From: Istiophorus platypterus
Lineage: Eukaryota > Chordata > Actinopteri > Istiophoriformes > Istiophoridae
Direction of reading: 5' to 3'
Assembly (NCBI GenBank): GCA_016859345.1
Contig: CM029120.1
Coordinates: 1,545,001-1,609,000, forward strand
Length of the DNA: 64,000 nt
The notes beneath the pieces were generated by a model. The model worked only from the letters and a program-made list of their open reading frames with translations. It was not told where the DNA came from and ran no database searches. Made by a program: the position numbers and the translations under genes. How positions within the stretch are numbered: position 1 is the first letter of the stretch; every line of letters starts with the position of its first letter. This document shows positions 45,995 through 57,149 of the stretch, one piece after another.

Positions 45995-46240
45995 GCTTGT
46001 CTGACAGGTGAATTCCCTCCGCCGGGGACGTCAAAGCCTGAAGTCTGTCGGGATCCGCCCGGTTTCGTCGGCATCGTCTCAGCGTGCGAGGACGAAATGG
46101 TGGAGAACAGCGGTGAAGAAACTCAACATTACACGCCGGCGCCAACTAGTGGTCTGTTGGTGTAATTGCAGAGTGACGCCGATGCAGATGGATAAACTCT
46201 CGCGACGGCGCGGGACACTTGCGTAGACTTGATAAATCCA
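45995..46240 (+). mobile_element. Small interspersed element, copy B
   Basis: 'ggtgaagaaactcaacatta', 'gcgccaactagtggtctgtt', 'ggtgtaattgcagagtgacg' and the end 'gataaatccagtgag' align in order with the copy at 53723-54144. The 5' limit is uncertain. Same orientation as the other copies. Confidence 0.75.
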
Positions 46241-46777
46241 GTGAGACTGTTCATTTGTGCGGCGGCAGAGTGAAGAGCACATTTAAACGATATTCCAGGT
46301 GAAACCACAAACCATTAATGAGCCACAATGAGAAATCCAGGTTTAAAATCCCCTACTCCTGCTGTTTGGGTATTAGGGTTGTACGGTGCATCCATTGCTT
46401 TAGGTCCTTCGACCATGAACCGGCTGCCGCGGAGCATCGTCTTTGGGGGGGGCGAGCAGGAAAAGGGACCCCCCCATTACCCCCCCTACCCCACCCCAAG
46501 TGTCTCTATCGGCCGAGAGCCCTCAACTCCTCAGCCAAATGCTCTCCACCGTCGCGCCGAGTGGACGTTGAACCTGCCCACTCCATCTCGACAGCGCCGC
46601 ACGGAGCGTAATACGATGGATATTATCGCTCCGACGGGGAGAGGCGGGCGCGGGGGGGAAATGGCGCTCATCCACATCAGAGTCGGCTAAATATGACGCA
46701 GATAATAGGAGAGAGGGGAATGGATCGTGGTGAATGTCACTGATTATAGACTATTCACAAACTCACTCTCTCACCCC
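46241..46777 (+). promoter_or_regulatory. Candidate conserved GC-mixed non-coding block
   Basis: Repeat-poor sequence apart from C/G runs at 46445-46500. 46560-46735 includes 'gcgtaatacgatggatatta' and 'ggctaaatatgacgcagata', which look constrained. No exon recognised. Confidence 0.25.
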
Positions 46778-46894
46778 TGTGCAATTCTCTCTCTCCCTCT
46801 CTCCCTGTCTCTCTCTCCCTCTCCCTCCGTCTCCCTCCTTCTCTCCCTCCCTCCCTCTCTCTCCCTCTCCCTCCCTCTCTCTCCCTCCCTCCCT

Positions 46895-46928
<34 letters not shown>

Positions 46929-46995
46929 ATCCTCCCTCCCTCTCTCCCCCCCTCCCTCCCTCTCTCTCCCCCTCCCTCCCTGTCTGCCCCCCCCT
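46778..46995 (+). repeat. (CT)n/CTCC pyrimidine array
   Basis: About 215 bases of CT and CTCC steps ending in a C8 run. Confidence 0.96.
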
Positions 46996-47279
46996 TGTTT
47001 TCTCAGTTCTCAGACATAAAGACAAAGGTGCCGCCGCTCCGAACGCAGCATCTTGTGATTTTTTCTCCCAAAAACAACATCACAGGACGAACTCCGTCCC
47101 TGCTTCCTTTGATTCCAGCTTTTCTACGAATCTTCTGCCAGATTCCCGGAGAGTCCGTGTGGTGTTTTGTTTTTTTGTTTTTTTATCCACCCTAGCTTTT
47201 GTAGCGCCGGCGCTGTTGGCGAGCAAACAGTCGTGGTTAGCTGATGTTAAAAAAAACCCCAACAACTAAGTACCTGCAA
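46996..47279. other. Unique non-coding sequence
   Basis: Nothing recognised. Confidence 0.55.
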
Positions 47280-47765
47280 TGTATTCTAGTGAGCGTTGGG
47301 AAGCTCTCAGAAAATTTGAAAAATCAAGGGATTTTTTATTTCTATAATTTTATTCATCATCCTAGTTGCTGAAAATGTGAAAGTGAAGATCAAGCTTTTG
47401 TCCGTCCTGGTCGGGGAAAATCAGAACGCCACATCATACATGTTATTTTGGGCAACAGTTGTCCGCCCCCCAGCTCCATGAAGAAATGGTTTTCCCCAGT
47501 CTGTTGTGGATGATTGTGACTGGTCTACACGGAGCCCTGACCCCAACCCGACCCCCGTCCGACGCCTTTGGATGTACCGGAAGATCGACCGGGATCCGGA
47601 CCTGATCGCTGCTGGACCTCGACAACGGGTTCAGAATCTGGTGGACAGACTGAATCTCGGGGTCTTGGGGGCCTTTACAGCAGCACGTTGGTAATTACGG
47701 TGCCACCGTCACATGTGGCTGCAAGGCTCTGGTGTCCATATACTTTTTCCTACATCGGCCTGTAT
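47280..47765 (+). pseudogene. Second Tc1/mariner transposase relic with 3' terminus
   Basis: From about 47440 the plus strand reads 'cagctccatgaagaaatggt', then a frame (47506-47694) beginning MDDCDWSTRSPDPNPTPVRR, the decayed form of the Tc1 motif W-P-x-x-S-P-D-L-N-P-I-E. Downstream come 'ggacagactgaatct', 'cctttacagcagca' and 'gtgtccatatacttttt', the usual order of the end of this teleost Tc1 group just before its inverted repeat. Only the last ~90 codons are recognisable, and the second acidic residues and tryptophan are altered. It is a different lineage from the relic at 34640. Confidence 0.85.
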
Positions 47766-48060
47766 TTTTCAGTTTTAGCGTGATCTGGATCTGGGTCCTA
47801 ACACCTTCAAACTGGGAGAGATCGCTGAAGGACCCAACTGATACACATAGTCATAACGGTCAATTGTCATAATCATCGCTGACGACTGTAATGTTAATAA
47901 TTAAAAGGGACGTAACCGCAATTAGTGATAGATGTTTGAATGGTGTAACGAGTAAATGGATGATTATTAATAATCAACTGATTAAATATTAGTTAACAGT
48001 AGAGCTGTTACAGAATTATGATTCCCTCCAACTCGCTGTTTGTTCCTTCTGCATCACTCA
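47766..48060. other. Unique AT-rich non-coding sequence
   Basis: Nothing recognised. Confidence 0.6.
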
Positions 48061-48790
48061 CTCTGTTACTTTCCCTTCTTTCTTTCTTTTCCTTTCCCAT
48101 CATATACTTTTCTTTTTTTTCCTCCCGTCTCCTCCCTCTCAGGATTTTTCCTCCCTCTACCTCTCTATCTCTCTGTTTTACAGCCTCCCCTCTCTCTCTC
48201 TCTCATCCTTTCATATCCCAAAGGAGTGTAATCACCTGCAGGCCCTCATCCTTAACTACTCAGCGCACACGCACACACGCACACACACACACACACACAC
48301 CGTGTTGTGCAGGTGGCGGCGTGTGACGTTGACTAATGCGATGCTGGTTCAGACATGTTGGCGTTAATCGATTAGCGCCACAGCTCGCCAGCGGGACACA
48401 CACACACACACACGCATATTTATAAAGAAACACACACACACACACGCGCGCAGTGCCGCCATGAAATCGAGGAAATGGAGAGAGAAAGGAAGTGAAAGAG
48501 AGAAAAAACTTTTGAAATAGAGAAGAGGAAAAAAAAAGGAAAATAAGATTTTTTTTTCAAAAACCACAATAAAACCACCGGCAGAGAGATTGGTTGAAAA
48601 AAAGCAGTAAACTGGAAAAAAGAAGGAAAAGAGGTAAATAGAAAAAAGAAAATAAAGAGAGAAACGGGAAATAAGACAGTAAAGAGGAAATGAAGAGAAA
48701 GAGAGTAAAGAGAGAAATAGGAAAAAGAAAGTAAAGGGGTAAACAGGAAAAAGAAAGTAGAGAGGAAGTTGGAGAAAGCGCCTCAGCAAA
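48061..48790. repeat. CT-rich, CA and purine-rich arrays
   Basis: Pyrimidine-rich 48065-48210, CA at 48265-48300 and 48397-48450, then purine-rich GAAA/GAGA sequence 48468-48785. A short unique stretch lies at 48301-48395. Confidence 0.88.
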
Positions 48791-49829
48791 GGACAGAGGA
48801 GTGTTTCTGAGTGTAGGGAGGCGGCGAAGCGTCGCGGTAGAAACACGACGTGTGTGTGCGTTTTGCTGCGATATCTGCAGCCTGCATCGTGCAGAGATAA
48901 AACCTAAATAAGTAAATAACAAACAAAACCATTTTTCAACATAGCGGCGCCCGATCTGTGTCCCTGCCGCCCACCAGGGGAAAGAAGAAGAAATACGATC
49001 CATCGATACGGAGGCAGGCAACATCTCACGCCGATTCTTAGTGATTCCCGATCGTCACGGGGACGTAATTACACATTTCACCTCACTTCTGCACAATATT
49101 AAGTATTTGAAAGTGCATACATTACTTTTATAGCTTTGCTGTGCGTTTTATCCCAAGAGGATAAACGCTAAAATTAAAGGAATATTACAGCTGAAAATTT
49201 AAAAACCTAACAGGGTTCATACTCTGGAGAGCGTGAATTGTAATAAGTAGATTTCATGACATTTGTTCATGACATTTTCCAGATTATTTCTGTCAACTTC
49301 ATCCCTATGTTAAAGCTGGAAGGAGCTGTTCTTAGATTTTTATTTAATAGAGGCGCTGACATCAGGCTCATCGGTGCAAAACACTGGCGGTGGTGTGAAT
49401 GATGGTGTGAATATGACTGTACACGGCCTCAGTGACAGACTGGCGCCCACTGGGGGGCGTCATTAAGGAAGCGGCCGACGGCCGCAACTAAACTGTACAT
49501 GTCATTAACGGCGTCGCACCTCGAGCTGGATGTCGTTAGCGGACGCGAGCTTCTTTCGGTCTGTTTTTTCCAGGGAACGGCAGCGTACAGACACGGCGGG
49601 ACGGGAGCCGTCCGGTACGGCCGCCGCCGCCGCCGTTCACGTTCCGAGGCAGTTGACGGAAATCTGAAAAAAAACAGAAATATTCGTCTCGACGACGACG
49701 GACGAGAAAAAAGGTCCAGTTTGATATTTTAGGTAAAATGTGCACCAGGACAACAGAAGCAGAAATGTGCTTTCACTGGTGTTTCAACCTGACAATGAAG
49801 CTTTAGAACAGAGCAACCCAACACAAGGC
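48791..49829. other. Unique non-coding sequence
   Basis: Includes CCACTGGGGGGCGTC (49447-49461), a CTCF-like string with two mismatches. 49550-49640 is CpG-rich. No gene recognised over about 1 kb. Confidence 0.55.
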
Positions 49830-50262
49830 CCCCGGATCGGACCCCGTCTGGACCGGAGGACCCCACCGGGACCGGATCAGACCCCGTCTGGACCGGACCC
49901 CACCTCGACCGGAACCCATTCAGAGCAGACCCCATTTGGACCGGACCTCGCCTGGACCGGACCGGACCCCGTCTGGACCAGACCCCGTCTGGACCGGACC
50001 CCGTTCGGAGCGGACTCCATTTGGACCACACCCCATCTGGACCGGACCCTTCCCAGTATGGACCTTGCCTGGACGGGATCCCACCCAGACTGGACCACGC
50101 CCGGACTGGACCCCTTCTGAACTGGACCCTGTCCGGACCGAACGCCGCCTGGACCGGACGCCGCCCAGACCGGATCCCTTCGGGACCAGACCCCGTCTAG
50201 ACCGGACAGTGTCTAGACCGGACACCGTCTGGACCGGACGCCGCCCAGACCGGACCCAATTG
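49830..50262 (+). repeat. 16-bp GGACC minisatellite, about 27 copies
   Basis: The unit GACCCCGTCTGGACCG repeats with a 16-bp period (49981, 49997, 50013, 50029 and onward) with point variants (ACCTCG, ATTTGG, CGCCCA). No unit contains a stop in any frame, so frames of 70-140 codons occur on both strands. GGACC/GGTCC complementarity also allows hairpins. A GCAGCCATCTTG motif abuts the right end (50274). Confidence 0.95.
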
Positions 50263-50744
50263 TTTTCGAGGATGCAGCCATCTTGTTTGTATAAACTTTA
50301 TTGGCATCATGAGAGGACAGAACCGACGAGCGTGACCATCCACTTTGGGAGTATTTGATTAAAACGTGAGCTGCACAGAGCCTCAGTTAAATGTGTAGCG
50401 GGCGAGATAATACATGACTTATTGAAATATTGTTGTAGATGTAGATTAAAACTAATGTGATCTGAACAGAGGGAACCTCAGTTTATTATGTTTCCCCCTA
50501 AAAGAAAGATGAGAGGACGACAAACACACAGATACAGAAACAGACGTATTAATCTAAAACCTGCAAATTATTAATTTTTTTCCCTTTTTTCTGAACCCAT
50601 CTCCCTCTGTGTGTACATGTGTGTGTGTTTTTGTATGTCTTTGTGTGTACATGGGTGTGTGTGTGAGTGTGTGATAAGCTATCTGGAACAGTAGAACTAT
50701 GATGTATGGTTCTCATCCCCGCACCGAGACACAGCACTGATAGG

Positions 50745-50748
<4 letters not shown>
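50263..50748. other. Unique non-coding sequence with TG-rich patch
   Basis: 50608-50672 is interrupted TG. Nothing else recognised. Confidence 0.6.

Positions 50749-50817
<69 letters not shown>
50749..50817. repeat. (CA)n microsatellite
   Basis: About 33 pure CA units. Confidence 0.98.
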
Positions 50818-50819
<2 letters not shown>

Positions 50820-51037
50820 GTTCAGAACTGATGCAGAGGGTTGATAACTCTGCAATAAACTGTATCACACACAGAAACTTACAAAGTAGAACCACAGTGT
50901 TGGGCTGTGTATGTGTATGTGTGAGTGTGTGTTTGTCTGTTGGTGGGTAGAGAAGAGAGAGAGAGGGGGAGAACAAAAAGGGAAGTTGAACTTCAAACAG
51001 GAGCCTTGATGTTGATATCATTTAATAACATCAGGTC

Positions 51038-51071
<34 letters not shown>

Positions 51072-51114
51072 CTCCTATTAGTCCTAACAGCAATCCTATC
51101 AGTTCATATGAGTG

Positions 51115-51159
<45 letters not shown>

Positions 51160-51260
51160 GTAGAAAGGAATCAACACACACGCTCACAAAATGGAGAGAA
51201 GAACAAGAGAATGAAACAGAAGCTGTTAATAAAAAGAACATGAGTCTTCTGACCTGCTAC

Positions 51261-51295
<35 letters not shown>

Positions 51296-51480
51296 ACATA
51301 TACAAGAAGGTGTGTAAAGACAGAATCATAATCAGCTTGGTCTCGTCTCTGAAACAGTTTTATGGATAGAAAAGTGTTGTAATGTTTGTGTGTGTTTGCG
51401 TGTGTTTGCATATGTTTGCATGTGTTTGTGTGTTTGCGTGTGTTTGCGCGTGTTTGTGTCTGTTTGCGTGTTTGCTTGTG
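50818..51480. repeat. Cluster of short CA/GT arrays and a GTGTGTTTGC minisatellite
   Basis: CA at 51041-51070, GT at 51117-51160 and CA at 51262-51293. At 51385-51477 a unit of about 10 bases (GTGTGTTTGC with variants) repeats roughly nine times. Unique sequence lies between. Confidence 0.9.
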
Positions 51481-52689
51481 ACAGACAGTAGTGATGTGTC
51501 TGAGTGATGCAACACTGTGACAAAACTAAGAAATTATGCATCTGATATTTCTGTTACATCGTCCCGGCTCAGCCGCCGCATCTGATCTATGAGGCAGAAA
51601 GTAAACGGACAGAGTCGGCACCGACGCCTTTGACTTAGGTCACTCTGCTCTTTCATCCCCAGACCTGACGCACAGCTGATCTGGGATCTGGTACGTCGGC
51701 CACTGTAAAACCAAAAGCTGACCCCCGTCCTGGCTCAAAATCCAAGAGACTCCCGGCGACGCCGCCTAAAGAACGATGTGTTTCCTGGGAAGATTATTTC
51801 CAATCCCATCTCCTCTTTGTTCTCCCGGTTTTTCACAGAAAGGAACAAGCCAAATCTGCTTTCTTCTACCCACAATCCCTTGTGCTTCGGAGGCAGGTTC
51901 CTCCGCCTGGTCCAGGCTGTATTCCCAATACTCCCGTCACGGGACCGGCCCTCCACAAGCCCGTTGGAAGCTCCCGTCTCCCAGGGGACACGTGGCCAAG
52001 ACACGCTCCAAACTAAACGGCAAAAATGTGTCGTCGGTAGTCGACTTTATTCGCCAAGACACATTCATGTGTATTCTCTTCTGTCACCCCGACGTTGTCG
52101 GTCGGTGTTCCCACAATCAGTATCATGAGAAAAAAACGGGGTTTAAATGGCCTTTTTTCCAATTAGACACCACTGTGGTTAAGGGTTGAAAACTTGGCTG
52201 GATGATGGAAAGTTCATGTCATGACTAAGAGACACCTACATCTACATTTGCGGTGTTACAACAATATCACACTACTGACGTGTTTGAGGTAAAAATATGT
52301 TCCTAGTAGAAGAATATGAAAAAAAAATCGACGGAAGACTGAATGCGACAGTGCCGAATCGGTCAACAAAACAGGCCGGACATGACCGCGGCTTTGAAAC
52401 GCCGCGGTTCAAGCACCGCTTCGGAAACTTTTGCACCCCGACAGGATAAAACGACGCGGGGGAGACGCAGCGGTTCCATTAGCGGGAGGAACGAGTGCGT
52501 TCGCGTTAGACCACATCGGCACGAAACGTTCTCCGAAAACCGGAGCTGACATGTTCGCCCCTTCTCTTTGATTCAGCTGAGACCAAACACGCTGCTACTT
52601 CAAAAAAAGAAATAAAAAGTTCTTCTGATCAACAACCTCATCAAAGTCAAGCTAGCTCCTGTTCTTTTTGGGTTTTTTATCCTCAAAAA
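51481..52689. other. Unique non-coding sequence
   Basis: About 1.2 kb with no repeat, RNA or exon that I can support. Frames at 51735-52189 on both strands lack recognisable domains. Confidence 0.5.
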
Positions 52690-52815
52690 AAAAATTAAAA
52701 AATCAATTAGTAAGTGTGCTGATCAAACGGGCTGAGTGACAGGCAGTCGGCGACAAATTAATCAGCGTCCTGAGGGACAGATGGCTTCAAAATGAAGTTT
52801 CTCTGCTTCCGGCCT
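52690..52815 (+). promoter_or_regulatory. Candidate conserved non-coding element
   Basis: 'aaatcaattagtaagtgtgc', 'ctgagtgacaggcagtcggc' and 'gacaaattaatcagcgtcct' include AATTAG and TTAATCAG homeodomain cores in repeat-free sequence. Conservation untested. Confidence 0.35.
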
Positions 52816-52964
52816 CAAAGCAACATTTGTTTTTTTCATCTTTACTATGTTAAGATACAATAGACGATTTCTGGTGGTGCGGTTGGAAAACAACAACTGC
52901 AATTAGCTTAACAGCAGCTTGTCTTTGTTTTAAAAAAAAAAAAATAAGGGCGACATCAAGGACG
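52816..52964. other. Short unique stretch
   Basis: Includes A12 at 52932. Nothing recognised. Confidence 0.55.
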
Positions 52965-53310
52965 GATGAGGGAGGTATGAGGGGAGAAAAGGAAAGGGGA
53001 CGAGGGAAAGAAATAGCTAGGGAGGGAGAAAAGGAGGCAGGGGAAGAAGTGTGGGACGGAAAAATCAAAAAACAGAGGACAATTAAGGATGGATGGTCGG
53101 AGGGAAGAAGGAAAAGAGGGAGGAAAGAAGAGAGAGGAGCAGGAAGAAATAAGAGGCTAAAGAGAGAGAAAATGGGCAAAGAGGTACAGATTTAACTAGA
53201 GGAGGAGAGAGCGAATGAGAGAAGGAAGGAGGGAGGAAGGAAGGAAGGGAGGGAGGATGGGAGTGAGATAGCTTCATTAGCAGAGAGAGAGAGAGAGAGC
53301 GATTATATTT
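52965..53310 (+). repeat. Purine-rich tract
   Basis: G/A-rich, including GGAA and GGGA tetranucleotide runs at 53222-53260 and (GA)n at 53281-53298. Confidence 0.85.
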
Positions 53311-53339
53311 CCAGTGCTGCTGCAGTAGCAATTTCAGAT

Positions 53340-53469
53340 AGTGTGTGTCTGTGTGTTTGTATGTGTGTATGTGCATGTGTGTATGTGTGTGTGTGTATGT
53401 GTGTTTATGTACGTGTGTGTGTGCGTGTGCGTGTGCATGTTCGCGTGTGCATGTGTTCATGCTAATTAG

Positions 53470-53518
<49 letters not shown>
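53340..53518. repeat. Interrupted then pure (GT)n
   Basis: TGTGTA/TGTGCA-interrupted GT at 53341-53460, then pure GT of about 23 units at 53471-53517. Confidence 0.97.
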
Positions 53519-53519
<1 letters not shown>

Positions 53520-53719
53520 ATGCGGAGGCAAGACCAAAAGTATGGAGGAAAAGCAAGAAGAAACAGAGGAAGAAAAAACAAGAGTGATGGAGAGGATGAG
53601 ACGGGATTTTACAATTTTTAAAATTCATCCCAGAGGTGATGAATTAAACTGAATTAAAACAGAGAATTAAACTGCCAACATGTTATAGTGTAATCAACAT
53701 GGAATATGCACTTTAGTCC

Positions 53720-54147
53720 TAAGGCTAATTTATGCTTCTGCATCGATCCTCCGCCGTAGCCTGATGTCCCCCCCAAAGAATTCAACTACGTGCAAGAGCT
53801 GTGATTGGTCGGTTCGGTAGCGTCACATTTCCAGCTCCTCCTCCTTCGCTGCCGTCGTCCAGACCGTCTCCTCCAACGTCTCCTCTCGCTTCCGCATTGC
53901 AGTAAATTCAGTAAAAACTTAAACCGCTGGTTGACATCCGTCGGCTCCGACTCTGGCGAGATCCGCTCGTTTTCGGTCGCCGTCGTTTTGAGGTGACGCC
54001 GACAAACTGGCAGAAAACGGTGACGGAGAAACTAAACACCGTGGCGTTTACATGCCAACTAGTGGTTTGGTGGTGTAACTGCAGAGTGCAGAAGTATAAA
54101 CGCTCATGACAGAGTAGCTTCGACACAGAAGCATAAATCCAGTTTAA
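53720..54147 (+). mobile_element. Small interspersed element, complete copy C (Harbinger-like MITE)
   Basis: The left end contains ATTTATGCTTCTGCATCGA and the right end is its near complement (TCGACACAGAAGCATAAATCC), so the copy has terminal inverted repeats of about 18 bases. TAA occurs at both borders (53720-53722 and 54145-54147), which would fit the 3-bp TWA target duplication of PIF/Harbinger elements. The 422-bp body has no transposase frame. Diverged copies lie at 26545, 27598 and 45995, all in the same orientation. Family assignment is inference. Confidence 0.75.
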
Positions 54148-55560
54148 GTCATATTTAAGAAAACTGATTCCAGGTTTGAATCCACCTGATTTTAGTCCTT
54201 TAAAACTGATGCTGCAGAACTGGCCATTTATCTAATCCAGATTATGGCGCATTTGAAATGAAAAAAACACAGAAAAAGCCTCAAATCTGAATCAACTCCT
54301 TTGTAAACATGTACAAGAGGAAAACAACGAGGGGAAAAGGATCTATATTCACATTCATCTTCGTAAAAAAACACATTGAGCCTCGCTCCACCTTTTTGAT
54401 GAACATCTATGCCAAGCATGTGCTGGTCTGAACGTGGGACCGAGGAAGTGGTGGAGGCGTCAGAGGTCAGAGGAACGAAGAACATGAGGACGGCAGCCGA
54501 GAGGAAGGATGTGGACGAAGTGGAGGGACGGAGACAGCGAGAGCGGTGGGGGGGGCGGGGGGGTCTGAGAGAGCGGTTACGAGTGTTATTAAGAAATGGC
54601 TCGGCTGCTAGCGAGCGTTCAGACGGCAGTAAAGCCGAACGCTTCACGGCCGAGCAAGCAGCAGCTCAGCCCCCCCCCCACAGTTTATCTAATTCTCTCT
54701 GTCTCTCACTGTGATTCATCCAGGGCTCTCTCCCTCTCTCTCTCTCTCTCTGTCCTCCAACTCTCCCCTGTTACAATTTTAAATTGTAAAAATCCATTAA
54801 ATCCATTGGTTTCGATCAGAGAGTGCAGCAGCCTGTATATATATGTATGTGTCACATTATATAACAGTGCATCATGGGTCTGTGAGTGTATGTATTTATC
54901 TCCACATGTTTCTCCTTTTCCTGTGTGTGTGTGTGCGTGTGACGGGCAGTAAACAACGGTACTGGTGCCGAAGCGAGCGGATACAGAGGCAGACACGCCG
55001 AGCGGATATGATGGTGATACTGGACGCGCGGGGATGGTCGTAGCCGCCGCTGTGTTAGTTCGCCTCAGTAGCTCAGCTCTGAGCCTGTTGGTTCCTACTG
55101 GAGATGTAAATCTCTAAAAATGGCCCACAAATAATAGAATTTAAAAACAGGGGCTCTTTTATCTTCCTAAAACAGGTGAGAACTGTAGTTTTTTAATCAA
55201 ACAATCAGGAGGAACTAGTGCATTTGTCGGGGACTATATTCAGGGGTGGATTAATCCACATTTGGTGCTCTAGTGAGTATCTGGGGCAGCAGGACGGTGT
55301 GTGTGTGTGTGTCTAAATAAACTTCATTGTGTGTGTGTGTGTGTGTGTGCTTTCATGGCGATGAGGTGATGAAGCAACATGTCGCCCTTTGCAACAGTGT
55401 GAATCCCTGGTGTGTTTTTAACAGATTTTGGAAACAATGGAGCTTCTGTGGCTCCGACTGCGACTCAGAGGAATCAGATGAATCAGGGTTTGGACACAAA
55501 CACAACACATCCATTGTTCTGTGCACTTGGGATTTGCTGCTGGTAAGAAAACTACAGCGC
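54148..55560. other. Unique sequence with CT and GT arrays
   Basis: GC-rich 54400-54660 with no recognised product; CT at 54725-54752; GT at 55297-55312 and 55329-55349. No gene supported. Confidence 0.55.
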
Positions 55561-56330
55561 ATCGTCTGACTTATTCTGTAAATTTAATAATGATTTCAGG
55601 GAATAACAGCAAGGGGCTTATTCTTTTTTTTGTTGTTGTAATATTGTGAATGATGTCGATCCCGGTCATGGAAATATTCAGTAAACTTCAACACGACTCC
55701 AATCATGTATTTTCTCTTCAGAGGCCAAATAGAATAATTTAAATTAGGATTAGATTACATTTCTTCAAAATGTGCCTATAATATGAAACCATAGTTGTTG
55801 TTTTTTTCCGCATTAAGCTAGATCGTAACAACTATTCCAAGAAATAATTCCTTGTGCAATCTCCATTAAGAGCTGTGATTAATTTCACTTTTTAAAAATA
55901 AAAATATTTCACATACTTTGGCTCCCGCTGGATCCTGGTTAGACTCCGAGAATATTCATTATGTTCCCACGTACAACACTACAATCCTAATTAGAATCAC
56001 TTTTTTTTTTTTTTTGAACCAGTACAATTAATACAGCCAAGAGAAATTTGTTTTGCAACAGTGGACGACTCCCGAATTAATGAAACATTCAGATTGATTG
56101 TTTGCAGTTAATTTCCTTAATTTTCCTCTGCAGCACATTCAGGACAAGTCATTACTCTGAAGTGTGTGAACGCATTTTGATTTTTACATTAAATTACGCA
56201 GCGTTTTCTGATGGGTGCTTAATAGTATGTATTTTACATAAGGGAAAGAAAAATGTGAATTATTTTAACTAAAGTCCTTCAACTCAAGCTACAATACACG
56301 AACGTCGCAGTTTTAGGTGTTTATGACATT
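55561..56330 (+). promoter_or_regulatory. Candidate conserved non-coding block
   Basis: About 770 bases of repeat-free AT-rich DNA with ordered homeodomain-type cores ('taatttaaattaggattaga', 'cgcattaagctag', 'ccattaagagctgtgattaa', 'cctaattagaatcac'). The absence of microsatellites over such a length is unusual for this window and hints at constraint. Confidence 0.4.
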
Positions 56331-56655
56331 TTTCCTATTTACTCGTGGCTTTATTTGTGGCCCACTCCCTCTATAAGCACATACACAGTTTCCATGGCAA
56401 CTGCATTTTCTATATTTATTGGCAGGTTTACTCTGGATACCGGGAGAATTTCATGGGTAAAACTCCCCGTCCCCACCTACTCCCTCAGCCCCGTCCAGCC
56501 CCGTCTCGTGTATTGGCAATCGGTGCCGCAGCTCTTTAAAGAGAGAAACAAAAAAGGAAAAAGCTCCTTATTCCCCAGTTTATTCTGACATTTTGATTCA
56601 CGATCAGCTGGGGGAGGACGGGCGGGAAAAAAAAAAAGAATTTAAAAAATTAAAA
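56331..56655. other. Unique non-coding sequence with X-box-like motif
   Basis: GTTTCCATGGCAAC (56388-56401) is one base from the RFX pattern. An A-rich run lies at 56625-56660. Confidence 0.45.
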
Positions 56656-56659
56656 AAAA

Positions 56660-57120
56660 CACACCCTTTGAGACAAACTCAGGCCGCTTAACTAATTACC
56701 GACATATATCACCGCTGGCTCCGACAAGCCAATTACACCTGATTGGAAATACTTTACTTTGTTCAACACACGCTTTTCATGTCGGTTTTAATTCAGTGTC
56801 AAAGCTCGCCTTTCTGAATATTAGAGTGGATGATTGACTGCTGAGGGCCTTACAGTGTACGGTACATAAGCCAATAATGTCCCATTTGTCTGGTATGGAG
56901 AGAAAGCGGGATAAACAGATTAGAAAAGGACATTAGATGTATAACTGGGTTAGTAAGGACATCGGCTCTAATGGGTAAACGTCCTTCACGAGAGTCTCAC
57001 CGTGATTAATACAAAGTGATACCAGTGACTGTGGGGCTTCCCAGAAACGGAGAATGAACGGCATGATGGGAAAGAAAGTTTCGATTACAAGACAACACGG
57101 AAGGAAAGGATACGCAGTGT
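56660..57120 (+). promoter_or_regulatory. Candidate conserved non-coding block
   Basis: Contains 'ggccgcttaactaattaccg', 'caagccaattacacctgatt', TGATTGACTG (56831-56840, Pbx-Meis-like) and 'cataagccaataatgtccca'. Repeat-free. Texture is that of a developmental enhancer; no transcript evidence. Confidence 0.4.
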
Positions 57121-57149
57121 ATCAAAGACCATCACCTCCAAGGTGGTTT

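Noticed and set aside
51735..52189. Possible exon with frames on both strands
   Set aside because: Neither translation has a recognisable domain and there are no matching splice signals.
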